Assembly: GCA_020725115.1 (NCBI GenBank)
Contig: DYFR01000006.1
Span: 52,136 to 116,135 of the forward strand
DNA: 64,000 bases
DNA from: Thiohalomonas denitrificans
Lineage (GTDB): Bacteria; Pseudomonadota; Gammaproteobacteria; Thiohalomonadales; Thiohalomonadaceae
Direction of reading: 5' to 3'
A program made the position numbers and the translations under genes. Shown piece by piece: positions 52,259 through 59,808 of the stretch. Every line of letters starts with the position of its first letter. Within the stretch, counting starts at the first letter, position 1. The notes under the pieces were generated by a model that saw only the letters and a list, made by a program, of their open reading frames with translations, searched no databases and was not told where the DNA came from.

Positions 52259-52456
52259 CACATCTTGTCGTTCCCACGCTTATGTCCCTGGATGGACGGT
52301 ATGTCGCGGGCGCAGGGATGCGTGGGGGCGAGTAGTTACTACGAAACCTCAAACCCGGAACTCGAAACTTTTTTATGTACTACCCTTACAGGCTCCGCGG
52401 CCTCTTCCCCGCCCATCGGGAAGAGGCCACCTTCATCTGGGCGGGTTGACTCCGTA

Positions 52457-52502
52457 TTAGACTTAGTCTAAGGTCTCTTCCTGTAACTTAGACTTAATCT
52501 AA
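52457..52502. promoter_or_regulatory. Two 7-1-7 palindromic operators (PerR/Fur-like)
   Basis: TTAGACTTAGTCTAA (52457-52471) is a perfect 7-1-7 palindrome. A second copy CTTAGACTTAATCTAAG (52487-52503) has one mismatch in the core. Their starts are 31 bp apart, about three helical turns. Both lie 45-90 bp upstream of the rubrerythrin gene. The geometry resembles PerR or Fur-superfamily boxes; no such regulator is in the window. Confidence 0.75.
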
Positions 52503-52546
52503 GCTCATTCCACTATTGTTCCCCACACAACAAGGAGGCCTGTTAC

Positions 52547-52969
52547 ATGGCAAACCTCAAAGGCAGCAAGACCGAAAACAGTCTGAAGGAAGCTTTCGCT
52601 GGTGAATCCCAGGCCAACCGCCGTTACCTCTACTTCGCAGCCAAGGCCGACGTGGAGGGCTACAACGACGTGGCCGCCGTGTTCCGTTCCACCGCCGAAG
52701 GCGAAACCGGCCATGCCCATGGCCATCTGGAATACCTGGAGCAATGCGGTGACCCGGCCACCGGCCTGCCCTTCGGCGGCACCGAGGCCAATCTGAAGAC
52801 CTCCATCGCCGGCGAAACCCACGAGTACACCGACATGTACCCGGGCATGGCCAAGACCGCCCGCGCCGAAGGCTTCGACGAGATCGCCGACTGGTTCGAG
52901 ACCCTGGCCAAGGCGGAGCGTTCCCACGCCAACCGCTTCCAGAAGGCCCTGGATTCCCTCGGTCAGTAA
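52547..52969 (+). CDS. Rubrerythrin without rubredoxin domain
   Basis: The 140-residue four-helix diiron protein has ligand Glu residues in [54 protein letters not shown] and [14 protein letters not shown]. The usual C-terminal rubredoxin domain is absent (it ends ALDSLGQ), so it needs an outside electron donor for peroxide reduction. A GGAGG site precedes the ATG. It follows two PerR-like operators and is closed by a strong terminator. Confidence 0.93.
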   Translation: MANLKGSKTENSLKEAFAGESQANRRYLYFAAKADVEGYNDVAAVFRSTAEGETGHAHGHLEYLEQCGDPATGLPFGGTEANLKTSIAGETHEYTDMYPGMAKTARAEGFDEIADWFETLAKAERSHANRFQKALDSLGQ

Positions 52970-52983
52970 GCGCTTGCAGTAGC

Positions 52984-53011
52984 GGCCGGCCGGCAACGGC
53001 CGGCCTTTTTT
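52984..53011 (+). terminator. Rho-independent terminator after rubrerythrin
   Basis: A perfect 9-bp stem, GGCCGGCCG/CGGCCGGCC, with a GCAA tetraloop is followed by TTTTTT. It starts 15 bp after the stop codon and probably makes the rubrerythrin message more abundant than the downstream genes. Confidence 0.95.
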
Positions 53012-53020
53012 ACCGCTGGA

Positions 53021-53061
53021 CACAGAGCAGACGGAGTACGCCGTGCTCCGTCTGCTCTGTG
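53021..53061. repeat. 16-bp perfect hairpin CACAGAGCAGACGGAG
   Basis: CACAGAGCAGACGGAG at 53021-53036 pairs exactly with 53046-53061 across a 9-nt loop. It lies between the terminator and the Fe-S protein gene, without a T-run. It may shield the 5' end of the downstream message or be a member of the dispersed palindromes. Confidence 0.8.
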
Positions 53062-53094
53062 ACTAGACGATAACGACACAACAGGGAGGCAACA

Positions 53095-54441
53095 ATGTCT
53101 GCACCGACCGAATCCCGCCGCGAAGGCAATCTGGAAGCCCCCACCCGCCACCCGCTGGACTGGCGCAATCCCGAGTTCTATGACGAAGGCGCCCTGTTCC
53201 AGGAACTGGAACGCATCTTCGACATCTGCCACGGCTGCCGCCGCTGCATCAGCCTGTGCAATTCCTTTCCCACCCTGTTCGACCTGGTGGACGACTCCGA
53301 GTCCATGGAAGTGGACGGCGTGAAGAAGGAGGACTACTGGCAGGTGGTGGATCACTGCTACCTGTGCGACCTGTGCTACATGACCAAGTGCCCCTACGTG
53401 CCGCCGCACGAGTGGAACCTCGACTTCCCGCACACCATGCTGCGGGCCAAGGCGGTGAAGTTCAAAAAGGGCGAGTTCAAGACCCGCGACAGGATCCTCA
53501 CCTCCACCGACGCCGTCGGCGCCCTGGCCGGTGCGCCGGGTCTCGCGCCCATCGTGAACGCGGTGAACAGGATCGGCCTGTTCCGCCAGGGCCTGCAATT
53601 CGTGCTCGGCGTGCACCCCAAGGCGCTCTTGCCCGAATATCACAGCAACACCGCGCGCAAGCGCCTCGGCGGCCATCGCACGACGGTGGGTACACCGGAG
53701 GCCGCCGGCCGCACCACCGGCCGCGTCGCGCTGTTCGCCACCTGCTACGGCAACCGCAACGAGCCGCACATTGCCGAAGACCTGTTCAAGGTGTTCGAGC
53801 ACAACGGCATTCAGATGACGCTGGTGGAAAAGGAGCAGTGCTGCGGCATGCCCAAGCTGGAGCTGGGCGACCTGGAGGCGGTGGAACAGGCCAAGAACGC
53901 CAACATCCCGGTGCTGCTCGCCGCCATCGACGCCGGCTACGACATCGTCGCGCCGGTGCCGTCCTGCGCGCTGATGTTCAAACAGGAACTGCCGCTGATG
54001 TTCCCCGAGGACGCCGGCGTGCAGAAGGTGAAGCAGCACATGTTCGACCCGTTCGAATACCTCGCCCTGCGCCACAGGGAGGGCAGGCTCGACACCGGCT
54101 TCAAGCAGTCACTGGGCAAGGTGAGCTATCACGTGCCCTGCCACCTGCGCGTGCAGAACATCGGCCTGAAGACGCGCGACATCCTCAGCCTGGTGCCGGA
54201 CACCACGCTGGACGTCATCGAGCGTTGCTCCGGCCACGACGGCACCTACGCGGTGAAGAGCGAGTACCACGACATCTCCATGAAGATCTGCCGCCCGGTG
54301 GTGAGGAAGGTGCAGGAGGCCGAGTGCGATCACTATTCCAGCGACTGCCCCATGGCGGGGCACCAGATCGAGAACGGCCTGCAGGATCAGCGCAAGCCGG
54401 AGCACCCGATGACGCTGCTGCGCATCGCCTACGGGCTATAG
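53095..54441 (+). CDS. Heterodisulfide reductase-like Fe-S protein
   Basis: The 448-residue protein has two ferredoxin-type [4Fe-4S] motifs (CHGCRRCISLCNSFP near 45 and CYLCDLCYMTKCPY near 88). Two CCG-type domains follow (ATCYGNRNEP...EKEQCCGMPKLELGD near 250; HVPCHLRVQ...CSGHDGTYAVKSEYHD near 350), as in GlpC and HdrB relatives. It is soluble and probably passes electrons to the rubrerythrin or EncFtn-like partner. It starts after AGGGAGG. The DUF3501/rubrerythrin neighbourhood is a recurring oxidative-stress set. Confidence 0.9.
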   Translation: MSAPTESRREGNLEAPTRHPLDWRNPEFYDEGALFQELERIFDICHGCRRCISLCNSFPTLFDLVDDSESMEVDGVKKEDYWQVVDHCYLCDLCYMTKCPYVPPHEWNLDFPHTMLRAKAVKFKKGEFKTRDRILTSTDAVGALAGAPGLAPIVNAVNRIGLFRQGLQFVLGVHPKALLPEYHSNTARKRLGGHRTTVGTPEAAGRTTGRVALFATCYGNRNEPHIAEDLFKVFEHNGIQMTLVEKEQCCGMPKLELGDLEAVEQAKNANIPVLLAAIDAGYDIVAPVPSCALMFKQELPLMFPEDAGVQKVKQHMFDPFEYLALRHREGRLDTGFKQSLGKVSYHVPCHLRVQNIGLKTRDILSLVPDTTLDVIERCSGHDGTYAVKSEYHDISMKICRPVVRKVQEAECDHYSSDCPMAGHQIENGLQDQRKPEHPMTLLRIAYGL

Positions 54442-54453
54442 AGGAGTGACTTG

Positions 54454-54759
54454 ATGGCCAACGACACCTACCATGAGCCGATCAGTGAACTGAGCGACGC
54501 CACCCGCGACATGCACCGCGCCATCGCCTCGCTCATCGAAGAGCTGGAGGCGGTGGACTGGTACAACCAGCGCGTCGATGCCTGCAAGGATGCGGAGCTG
54601 AAGGCGATCCTCGCCCACAACCGCGACGAGGAAAAGGAACACGCCGCCATGGTGCTGGAGTGGATCCGCCGCCGTGACCCGTCCTTCGACAAGGAACTGC
54701 GCGACTACCTGTTCACCGACCAGCCCATCGTCGGACTCGAACATGAGGCCAAGGGCTGA
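54454..54759 (+). CDS. EncFtn-type ferritin-like protein lacking an encapsulin tail
   Basis: The 101-residue two-helix protein keeps the whole EncFtn ferroxidase set: E29, E30 and E32 (EELEAVDWY), W36, Y37, E60 and H63 (DEEKEHAAM). Two chains should make one diiron site in a decameric ring. EncFtn proteins normally end in a cargo peptide that targets an encapsulin shell. Here the chain stops at IVGLEHEAKG and no encapsulin is nearby. ATG 54454 follows GAGGAG; a TTG at 54451 is unlikely. It lies in the rubrerythrin-Fe-S-DUF3501 operon. Confidence 0.9.
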   Translation: MANDTYHEPISELSDATRDMHRAIASLIEELEAVDWYNQRVDACKDAELKAILAHNRDEEKEHAAMVLEWIRRRDPSFDKELRDYLFTDQPIVGLEHEAKG

Positions 54760-54782
54760 AACGACAACGACACGAGGTCAAC

Positions 54783-55373
54783 ATGAGCTCCACCAAGCTG
54801 AACCGCGAAGACCTGTATTCACTGGAAAAATACGCCGAGGTTCGCCCCGAGTTCCGTCAGAAGGTGATGGCGCACAAGAAGAACCGTCGCGTACAGGTTG
54901 GCCCCCACGCCAGCTTTTATTTCGAAGACCACCTCACCATGCACTATCAGGTGCAGGAGATGCTGCGCGCCGAGCGCATCTATGAAGCGGCAGGCATCGA
55001 AGAGGAACTGGGCGCCTACAACCCGCTGATCCCCGACGGCTGCAACTGGAAGGCCACCTTCATGATGGAGTACGAGGACCCCGAGGTGCGGGCACAAGAG
55101 CTGGCCAGACTCATCGGTGTCGAGGACAAGGTGTGGATGCAGGTGGGCAGGCACGACAGGGTCTACGCCATCGCCGACGAAGACCTGGAGCGCGAGAACG
55201 CCGACAAGACCTCCTCGGTGCACTTCCTGCGCTTTGAACTTGCACCTGCCATGGCGGCCGACGCCAAGAATGGTGCCGCCATCGCCCTCGGCATCGACCA
55301 TCCCAGCTACACCCACGCCACCGCGCCCCTGCCCGACAACGTCCGCGCCTCGCTGGTGGAAGACCTGGACTGA
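54783..55373 (+). CDS. DUF3501-family protein
   Basis: The 196-residue soluble protein contains KKNRRVQVGPHASFYFEDHLTMHYQVQEMLRAERI (in parts near 37-72), a stretch typical of DUF3501. It also has the C-terminal ALGIDHPSYTH with His/Asp residues that could bind metal. The family occurs repeatedly with rubrerythrins and Fe-S proteins but has no established function. ACGAGG precedes the ATG. It is the last gene of the operon. Confidence 0.82.
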   Translation: MSSTKLNREDLYSLEKYAEVRPEFRQKVMAHKKNRRVQVGPHASFYFEDHLTMHYQVQEMLRAERIYEAAGIEEELGAYNPLIPDGCNWKATFMMEYEDPEVRAQELARLIGVEDKVWMQVGRHDRVYAIADEDLERENADKTSSVHFLRFELAPAMAADAKNGAAIALGIDHPSYTHATAPLPDNVRASLVEDLD

Positions 55374-55387
55374 ATGATCGCAGCTTT

Positions 55388-55416
55388 CGTGGGGGCCCGG
55401 TTTACCGGGCTCCACG
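55388..55416. repeat. REP-like hairpin after DUF3501
   Basis: CGTGG...CCACG arms enclose CCCGGTTTACCGGG (a 5-nt arm and an inner hairpin). The element resembles a solo copy of the GTGGGAGCCCGG family. The 199-bp gap 55374-55572 holds no gene. Confidence 0.65.
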
Positions 55417-55572
55417 ATGGCGTCGCCTGTTGCGTTCACACAACAGCCCTGCGCCAAATGGCGCAACTCGCTGTATTGACTACAGATTTTTATATGGCAC
55501 ATTGATAACCATCAATGCCGCTGCCGTCAGTTCGCGCCTAGACTCCCTCTCACACCCATACCGTCAATCCCC

Positions 55573-55899
55573 ATGTACGGCTCATCCACCACTGTCAGAC
55601 CGCACTGCCCGGCCCGCGCCGGCACCGTCCCGCTGCTGCTGCTCGGCGCGGGCCTGCTGCTGTTCGCCGTCACCCTGCTGGATGCCGCCTGGCGCGGTGA
55701 CGACGCGGCCCTGGCGAGTTCACGCGAACTCGTCGTCACCCTCGGGCTCACCGACCTGGCCCTGTTCACCGAGGCGCGTTACACCCGTCATCTGAGCCAG
55801 GCCGATCGCCACACCGCATTCCAGGACCATCCCCTGGCCCTGGACCATTTCCCCAGCGGCTCCCTGGTGCCGCCGCCGGCGAGGTTGGGACAACCATGA
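55573..55899 (+). CDS. Small membrane protein heading the ABC-NosL operon
   Basis: The 108-residue protein has one strong membrane helix (about 20-42, VPLLLLGAGLLLFAVTLLDA) and a hydrophobic stretch near 53-63. The hydrophilic C-terminal half has several His residues (FTEARYTRHLSQADRHTAFQDH in part; LDHFPSG). The His-rich tail suggests metal contact or interaction with the transporter. No family is recognised. It is upstream of the permease with a repeat-filled gap of 154 bp. Confidence 0.65.
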   Translation: MYGSSTTVRPHCPARAGTVPLLLLGAGLLLFAVTLLDAAWRGDDAALASSRELVVTLGLTDLALFTEARYTRHLSQADRHTAFQDHPLALDHFPSGSLVPPPARLGQP

Positions 55900-55908
55900 A
55901 CTTCATGA

Positions 55909-56033
55909 CTCTCGCCAAGACGCAGAGCACGCAAAGGAAAGCCTTGTTGCGGGCGTGCGCCCGGCCGCCGGTAATGTCAGAGCAAGGGCGAAACCACGAA
56001 GTTCTTCTTGGCGCACTTGGCGTCTTGGCGAGA
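55909..56033. repeat. CTCGCCAAGACG-family palindrome
   Basis: TCTCGCCAAGACG at 55910-55922 is the exact reverse complement of CGTCTTGGCGAGA at 56021-56033. Adjacent sequences (CAGAGCACGCAAAGG and CTTGGCGCACTTGG) continue the imperfect pairing. It is the uninterrupted counterpart of the palindrome split by IS30 at 1811-3058. Confidence 0.8.
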
Positions 56034-56053
56034 ACACAAGCGGGATATACGGA

Positions 56054-57187
56054 ATGAGCCACTTCATCCGTCGTCAGCGCTACCTCATCGACTTCACCGT
56101 CGCCTCGCTTGCCCGCCGCAAGGGCAAGAACCTCGGCCTGCTCGGCGTCTACACCCTGATCGTGTTCCTGCTCGCCTCGGTGATGCTGTTCACCCAGGCG
56201 CTGCGCCAGGAGGCGGGACTGCTGCTGCAAGGCGCCCCGGAAGTGGTGGTGCAACGCATGGTAGCGGGGCGCCACGACCTGATCCCCGCCGACTACCTCG
56301 AACGCATGGGCCGCATCCGCGGCGTTGCCGCCCGGTACGGCCGGTTGTGGGGCTACTTCTACGACCCGGCGGTGCAGGCCAATTACACCCTGATGGTGCC
56401 GCGCGATCGCGACATCGCCGACGGCGAGATCATCGTCGGCCACGGCATCGCGCGCACCCGCGGTCTCGGCCTGGGTGACTTCATCGCCTTCCGCGCCAGC
56501 AGCGGCACCACCTTTTCCTTCCGCGTCGCCGACGTGCTGGCGGCCGACGCCGAACTGGTCAGCGCCGATCTGATCCTGGTGAACGAGGCCGACTTCCGCG
56601 CCTTCTTCGGTATCGCCGATGGCCTGTACACCGACCTGGCACTGGAGGTGCGCAACCCGCAGGAGGTACGCAAGGTGGCGGAGAAACTGACCGTCCTGCT
56701 GCCGGACACGCGGCCAATCCTGCGCGAGGAAATCCTGCGCACCTACGACGCCCTGTTCCAGTGGCGCCAGGGCATCGTCTTCGTGCTGCTCGCCGGCAGC
56801 CTGCTCGCCTTCGTCATCTTTGCCTGGGACAAGGCCTCCGGCCTGTCGGCGGAAGAGAAGCGCGAGATCGGCATCCTCAAGGCCATCGGCTGGGAAACCG
56901 CCGATGTGATCCGCATGAAATTCTGGGAGGGCGCACTGGTGTCGCTGGGCGCCTTCCTGCTCGGCTACCTCGCCGCCTACGTGCACGTATTCTTCTTCGA
57001 TGCCGCACTGTTCGCGCCGGTGCTCAAGGGCTGGGCCGTGCTCTACCCGCAGTTCAGCCCGCAGCCCTATGTCGACGGGCTGCAGGTGGCGACGCTGTTC
57101 TTCTTCACCGTGTTCCCCTACACCGTGGCCACCGTGGTGCCCATCTGGCGCGCCGCCACCACCGACCCCGACGCGGTGATGCGATGA
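56054..57187 (+). CDS. MacB/FtsX-like ABC transporter permease
   Basis: The 377-residue permease has an N-terminal helix (about 25-48), a long periplasmic domain (about 50-255) and three C-terminal helices (about 265-370). The FtsX signature KREIGILKAIGWETADVIRMKFWEGALVSLGA runs between helices (in parts). Such permeases act in mechanotransmission or lipoprotein/substrate release. ATG 56054 follows a weak ACGGA. It pairs with the ATPase at 57354, although a repeat separates them. Confidence 0.9.
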   Translation: MSHFIRRQRYLIDFTVASLARRKGKNLGLLGVYTLIVFLLASVMLFTQALRQEAGLLLQGAPEVVVQRMVAGRHDLIPADYLERMGRIRGVAARYGRLWGYFYDPAVQANYTLMVPRDRDIADGEIIVGHGIARTRGLGLGDFIAFRASSGTTFSFRVADVLAADAELVSADLILVNEADFRAFFGIADGLYTDLALEVRNPQEVRKVAEKLTVLLPDTRPILREEILRTYDALFQWRQGIVFVLLAGSLLAFVIFAWDKASGLSAEEKREIGILKAIGWETADVIRMKFWEGALVSLGAFLLGYLAAYVHVFFFDAALFAPVLKGWAVLYPQFSPQPYVDGLQVATLFFFTVFPYTVATVVPIWRAATTDPDAVMR

Positions 57188-57202
57188 TGGAAAACATCCT
57201 GT

Positions 57203-57325
57203 CGCAGAGGCGCAGAGACGCAGAGATGTATCTGTGCAAAGTCCAGTATCGGATAGCGCCATCGCCAGACGCAGCCTCCACGCCATACCAGCATTCCCAT
57301 CCTCCGCGTCTCTGCGTCTCCGCGG
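57203..57325. repeat. CGCAGAGG-family palindrome inside the ABC operon
   Basis: Left arm CGCAGAGGCGCAGAGACGCA (57203-57222) and right arm CGCGTCTCTGCGTCTCCGCG (57305-57324) are inverted and imperfectly complementary. The 166-bp gap between permease and ATPase is filled by this repeat, so the two genes were probably adjacent before insertion. Confidence 0.75.
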
Positions 57326-57353
57326 CAGGCCTGGCCTTCCCAGGTGTGTCTCG

Positions 57354-58028
57354 ATGATTAGGCTCAACGACATCAGCAAGGCCTTCAACCAGGGCCAGCC
57401 CAACGAGTTCTGGGCGGTGCGCGACGTCAATCTCGATATCGATGACAACTGCATCACCGTGCTGCGCGGACCGAGCGGTTCGGGCAAAACGACCCTGCTG
57501 TCGATGATCGGTTGCCTGTCGCGGCCGACCAGCGGACGCATCCTGCTCGGTGAACGCAATCTCTCCGGCCTGCCCGAGCGTTTCCTGACGCAAATACGCC
57601 GCGAGACCTTCGGCTTCATCTTCCAGCGCTTCAACCTGATCGCGGGGCTGACCGTGCTGGACAACGTGATGCTGCCGGCCTATCCGCTGGCGCCGGATCA
57701 TGGCGAGCTGGTGCAACGCGCCACGGCGCTGCTGGAGCAGTTCGGCATGGCCGGCAAGGCCGCATCAAAAATCGAGTGGCTGTCCGGCGGCGAGGCGCAG
57801 CGCACCGCCATCTGCCGCGCCCTGCTCAATGACCCGCAGATCCTCATCGCCGACGAACCCACCGCCAACCTGGACTCGCGCCTGTCGCAGGAATTCATGA
57901 CCATCATCGGCGAGCTGAAGGCGGCGGGGCGCACCCTCATCCTCACCAGCCACGACCCGGTGGTGTCCGACGCCGCCTGTGTGGATCGCGTGATCACCCT
58001 GCGCGACGGCCAGGTGCAGGAAGGCTGA
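57354..58028 (+). CDS. ABC transporter ATP-binding protein (MacB/LolD type)
   Basis: The 224-residue ATPase has Walker A RGPSGSGKTTLLS (near 38), a Q-loop FIFQRFNLIAGLTVLDNV, signature WLSGGEAQRTAICRALLND (near 137), Walker B LIADEPTANLDS and H-loop LTSHD. ATG 57354 gives the conserved start MIRLNDISKAFNQG; the frame is open further upstream only in repeat DNA. It is 1 bp before the next membrane-protein gene and serves the permease at 56054. Confidence 0.95.
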   Translation: MIRLNDISKAFNQGQPNEFWAVRDVNLDIDDNCITVLRGPSGSGKTTLLSMIGCLSRPTSGRILLGERNLSGLPERFLTQIRRETFGFIFQRFNLIAGLTVLDNVMLPAYPLAPDHGELVQRATALLEQFGMAGKAASKIEWLSGGEAQRTAICRALLNDPQILIADEPTANLDSRLSQEFMTIIGELKAAGRTLILTSHDPVVSDAACVDRVITLRDGQVQEG

Positions 58029-58029
58029 G

Positions 58030-59037
58030 ATGCTGCTCAGCCCCGCCATCCTCGCCCTGATCGGCGTCTCCGCGGTGGTGACGGCATTGTTGTTACTGGC
58101 CGCGGTGTTCGCGGTGCGTGTGCTGCGCCACTGGGATATCCACAGCGGCAGCGAACGGCAACTGCGCCTGGAGCGCAGCACCTACCTCATCTCCACCCTG
58201 GTCACCTTCGCCATCGCCGCCGAGGTGATTGCGCTGCTGCTGTTCGTCTACAACGCCGAGAGCATGCACACCCAGTTCGTCGGCGCCATGTGCGCCACCG
58301 GCGTGCTCAACGTCAACGAGTGGGGCTGGCCGGCGCTGCTGCTCAAGATCGCCGTGTTCTTCGCCGGCAGCGTCTGGCTGCTGCTCAACCACCTGGACAA
58401 TCAGGGCTACGACTATCCGCTGATCCGCCTCAAGTACGCCCTGCTGCTGGTGCTGCTGCCGCTGGTGGCGACGGCCGCCTTCGTGCAGCTGCAGTATTTC
58501 CTCAACCTCAACCCGGATGTGATCACCTCCTGCTGTGGCAGCCTGTTCTCGCCCGACGCACAGGGCGTGGCGGCGGAGGTGTCGTCCGTCGCGCCGCGCG
58601 ATGCGATGTTGGCGATGTATGGCAGCGGCGCGCTGGTGCTCGTCAGCGGCGCCATCTATCTGTGGCGCCGCCGCTTCGCAACGCTGTTCGCCGCCGGTGC
58701 AGCCGTCGCCTTTCCCGTGGCGCTGGTGGCCATCGTCTCCTGCGTCGCGCTCTACGTGTACGAGCATCCGCACCATCACTGCCCGTTCTGCATCCTGAAA
58801 GGTGGCCACGACTACATCGGCTACTGGCTGTACATCCCGCTGTTCACCGCCACCGCCCTGGCCCTCGGCGTGGGCGCACTGGCGCCGTGGCGCAAGGTGC
58901 CGAGCCTGGCGGCAGCCGTCGCCGCCGACACGCGGCACTACACGATGATCGCCCTGGCAGGCTACGCGCTGTTCTACGCCGTCGCCACCTGGGCCATCGT
59001 CCGCTCCAACCTGACCATGGCGGGGACATGGTGGTGA
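58030..59037 (+). CDS. Polytopic membrane protein with Cys/His motifs, family unknown
   Basis: The 335-residue protein has about eight hydrophobic helices. Cysteine-containing loops stand out: AMCATGVLN (near 87), VITSCCGSLFS (near 163) and a His-Cys cluster EHPHHHCPFCILKG (near 246-258). These could bind copper or take part in thiol exchange. It is 1 bp after the ATPase and lies in an operon with thioredoxin, DsbD_2 and NosL genes. No characterised family is recognised, but the context points to metal or redox handling. Confidence 0.8.
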   Translation: MLLSPAILALIGVSAVVTALLLLAAVFAVRVLRHWDIHSGSERQLRLERSTYLISTLVTFAIAAEVIALLLFVYNAESMHTQFVGAMCATGVLNVNEWGWPALLLKIAVFFAGSVWLLLNHLDNQGYDYPLIRLKYALLLVLLPLVATAAFVQLQYFLNLNPDVITSCCGSLFSPDAQGVAAEVSSVAPRDAMLAMYGSGALVLVSGAIYLWRRRFATLFAAGAAVAFPVALVAIVSCVALYVYEHPHHHCPFCILKGGHDYIGYWLYIPLFTATALALGVGALAPWRKVPSLAAAVAADTRHYTMIALAGYALFYAVATWAIVRSNLTMAGTWW

Positions 59038-59060
59038 CAATGATGCGCAGACAGATATTC

Positions 59061-59132
59061 GTAGGAGCGGATCGCATCCGCGACACAATGCCGAGTGGAG
59101 CCCCACTGCTCGCGAATACGATTCGCTCCTAC
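59061..59132. repeat. GTAGGAGCGGAT REP-like palindrome
   Basis: GTAGGAGCGGAT at 59061-59072 and ATTCGCTCCTAC at 59121-59132 form inverted arms with an inner GGATCGCATCC hairpin. The GTAGGAGCG start is like the REP sequences of Pseudomonas and Xanthomonas. No RAYT transposase is in the window. Confidence 0.75.
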
Positions 59133-59148
59133 CCCTGCCCCATGCCCT

Positions 59149-59221
59149 GTGGGAGCCCGGCTATGCCGGGCGATGGTGCTGTCCGAGCGCCGCAATCGCC
59201 TGGCATAGCCGGGCTCCCACA
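59149..59221. repeat. GTGGGAGCCCGGC palindrome
   Basis: TGTGGGAGCCCGGCTATGCC at 59149-59168 is the perfect reverse complement of 59202-59221, giving 20-bp arms and a 33-nt loop. It directly follows the element at 59061, together filling much of the 273-bp gap before the thioredoxin gene. Confidence 0.85.
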
Positions 59222-59310
59222 ACTGACACCGCACACTTCGTTGTTTCTCCTCCCCAACCCTTCCCGCGCAGCAGGGATAGAGACATACACTGCACAATGC
59301 GAGTTACGTC

Positions 59311-59808
59311 ATGACTAGAGCCACACTGCTCCTTGCTTTCCTTTTCCTCCTCGCTGCCTGCAGCAGCGACACGCCGCAACTGGCCAATGGCTCACCCGCG
59401 CCGGGCTTCACCGTGCCGCGCCTCGAAGGCGGCACCGCCACCTTCCCCGCTGACTTCCAGGGCAAGGTGGTGGCGATCCGCTTCTGGGCCGACTGGTGCC
59501 CGTTCTGCAAGGACGAAATGATGGCGCTGGAGCCGGTGTATCAGCAGTTGCACGGCGAAGGCTTTCACATCCTCGCCGTGAACGTGCGCCAGGATGCCGA
59601 CACCGCGGGCAAATTCGTCGCCAAACTCGGCATCAGCTATGAAACCCTGCTCGACGTCTCCGGCGAGGTGGCACGCAGCTACGGCGTGCAGGGCCTGCCG
59701 ACGACCTTCTTCGTCGATCGCAACGGCAAACTGCATGCACGCATCCTCGGCGAGTCCACGCCCGAGGTCACCGATCGCATCGTGCGCGAGATGCTGGCAA
59801 AACAATGA
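59311..59808 (+). CDS. TlpA/ResA-type thioredoxin lipoprotein
   Basis: The 165-residue precursor has a lipobox (LFLLAAC, Cys about 16) and a thioredoxin-fold domain with active site FWADWCPFCKDE (near 62-70). A cis-Pro follows in GVQGLPTTFFVD. It is probably a membrane-tethered thiol reductant, keeping periplasmic cysteines (for example in NosL or cytochrome apoproteins) reduced. It overlaps the DsbD_2 gene by 4 bp, its probable electron source. Confidence 0.92.
   Translation: MTRATLLLAFLFLLAACSSDTPQLANGSPAPGFTVPRLEGGTATFPADFQGKVVAIRFWADWCPFCKDEMMALEPVYQQLHGEGFHILAVNVRQDADTAGKFVAKLGISYETLLDVSGEVARSYGVQGLPTTFFVDRNGKLHARILGESTPEVTDRIVREMLAKQ

Noticed and set aside
51455..52261. Minus-strand open frame with repeated NSKLETR peptides
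   Set aside because: The peptide comes from the GAGTTTC tandem repeat at 52083-52140. The rest is the reverse of the YceI gene. There is no ribosome-binding site or family support.
57234..57353. N-terminal extension of the ABC ATPase
   Set aside because: It is encoded by the CGCAGAGG-type repeat (SSASLRLRGRPG) and the standard ATPase start is at 57354.
59061..59221. Possible structured RNA or tRNA gene
   Set aside because: The long palindromes do not form a cloverleaf and match a dispersed family of REP-like elements.
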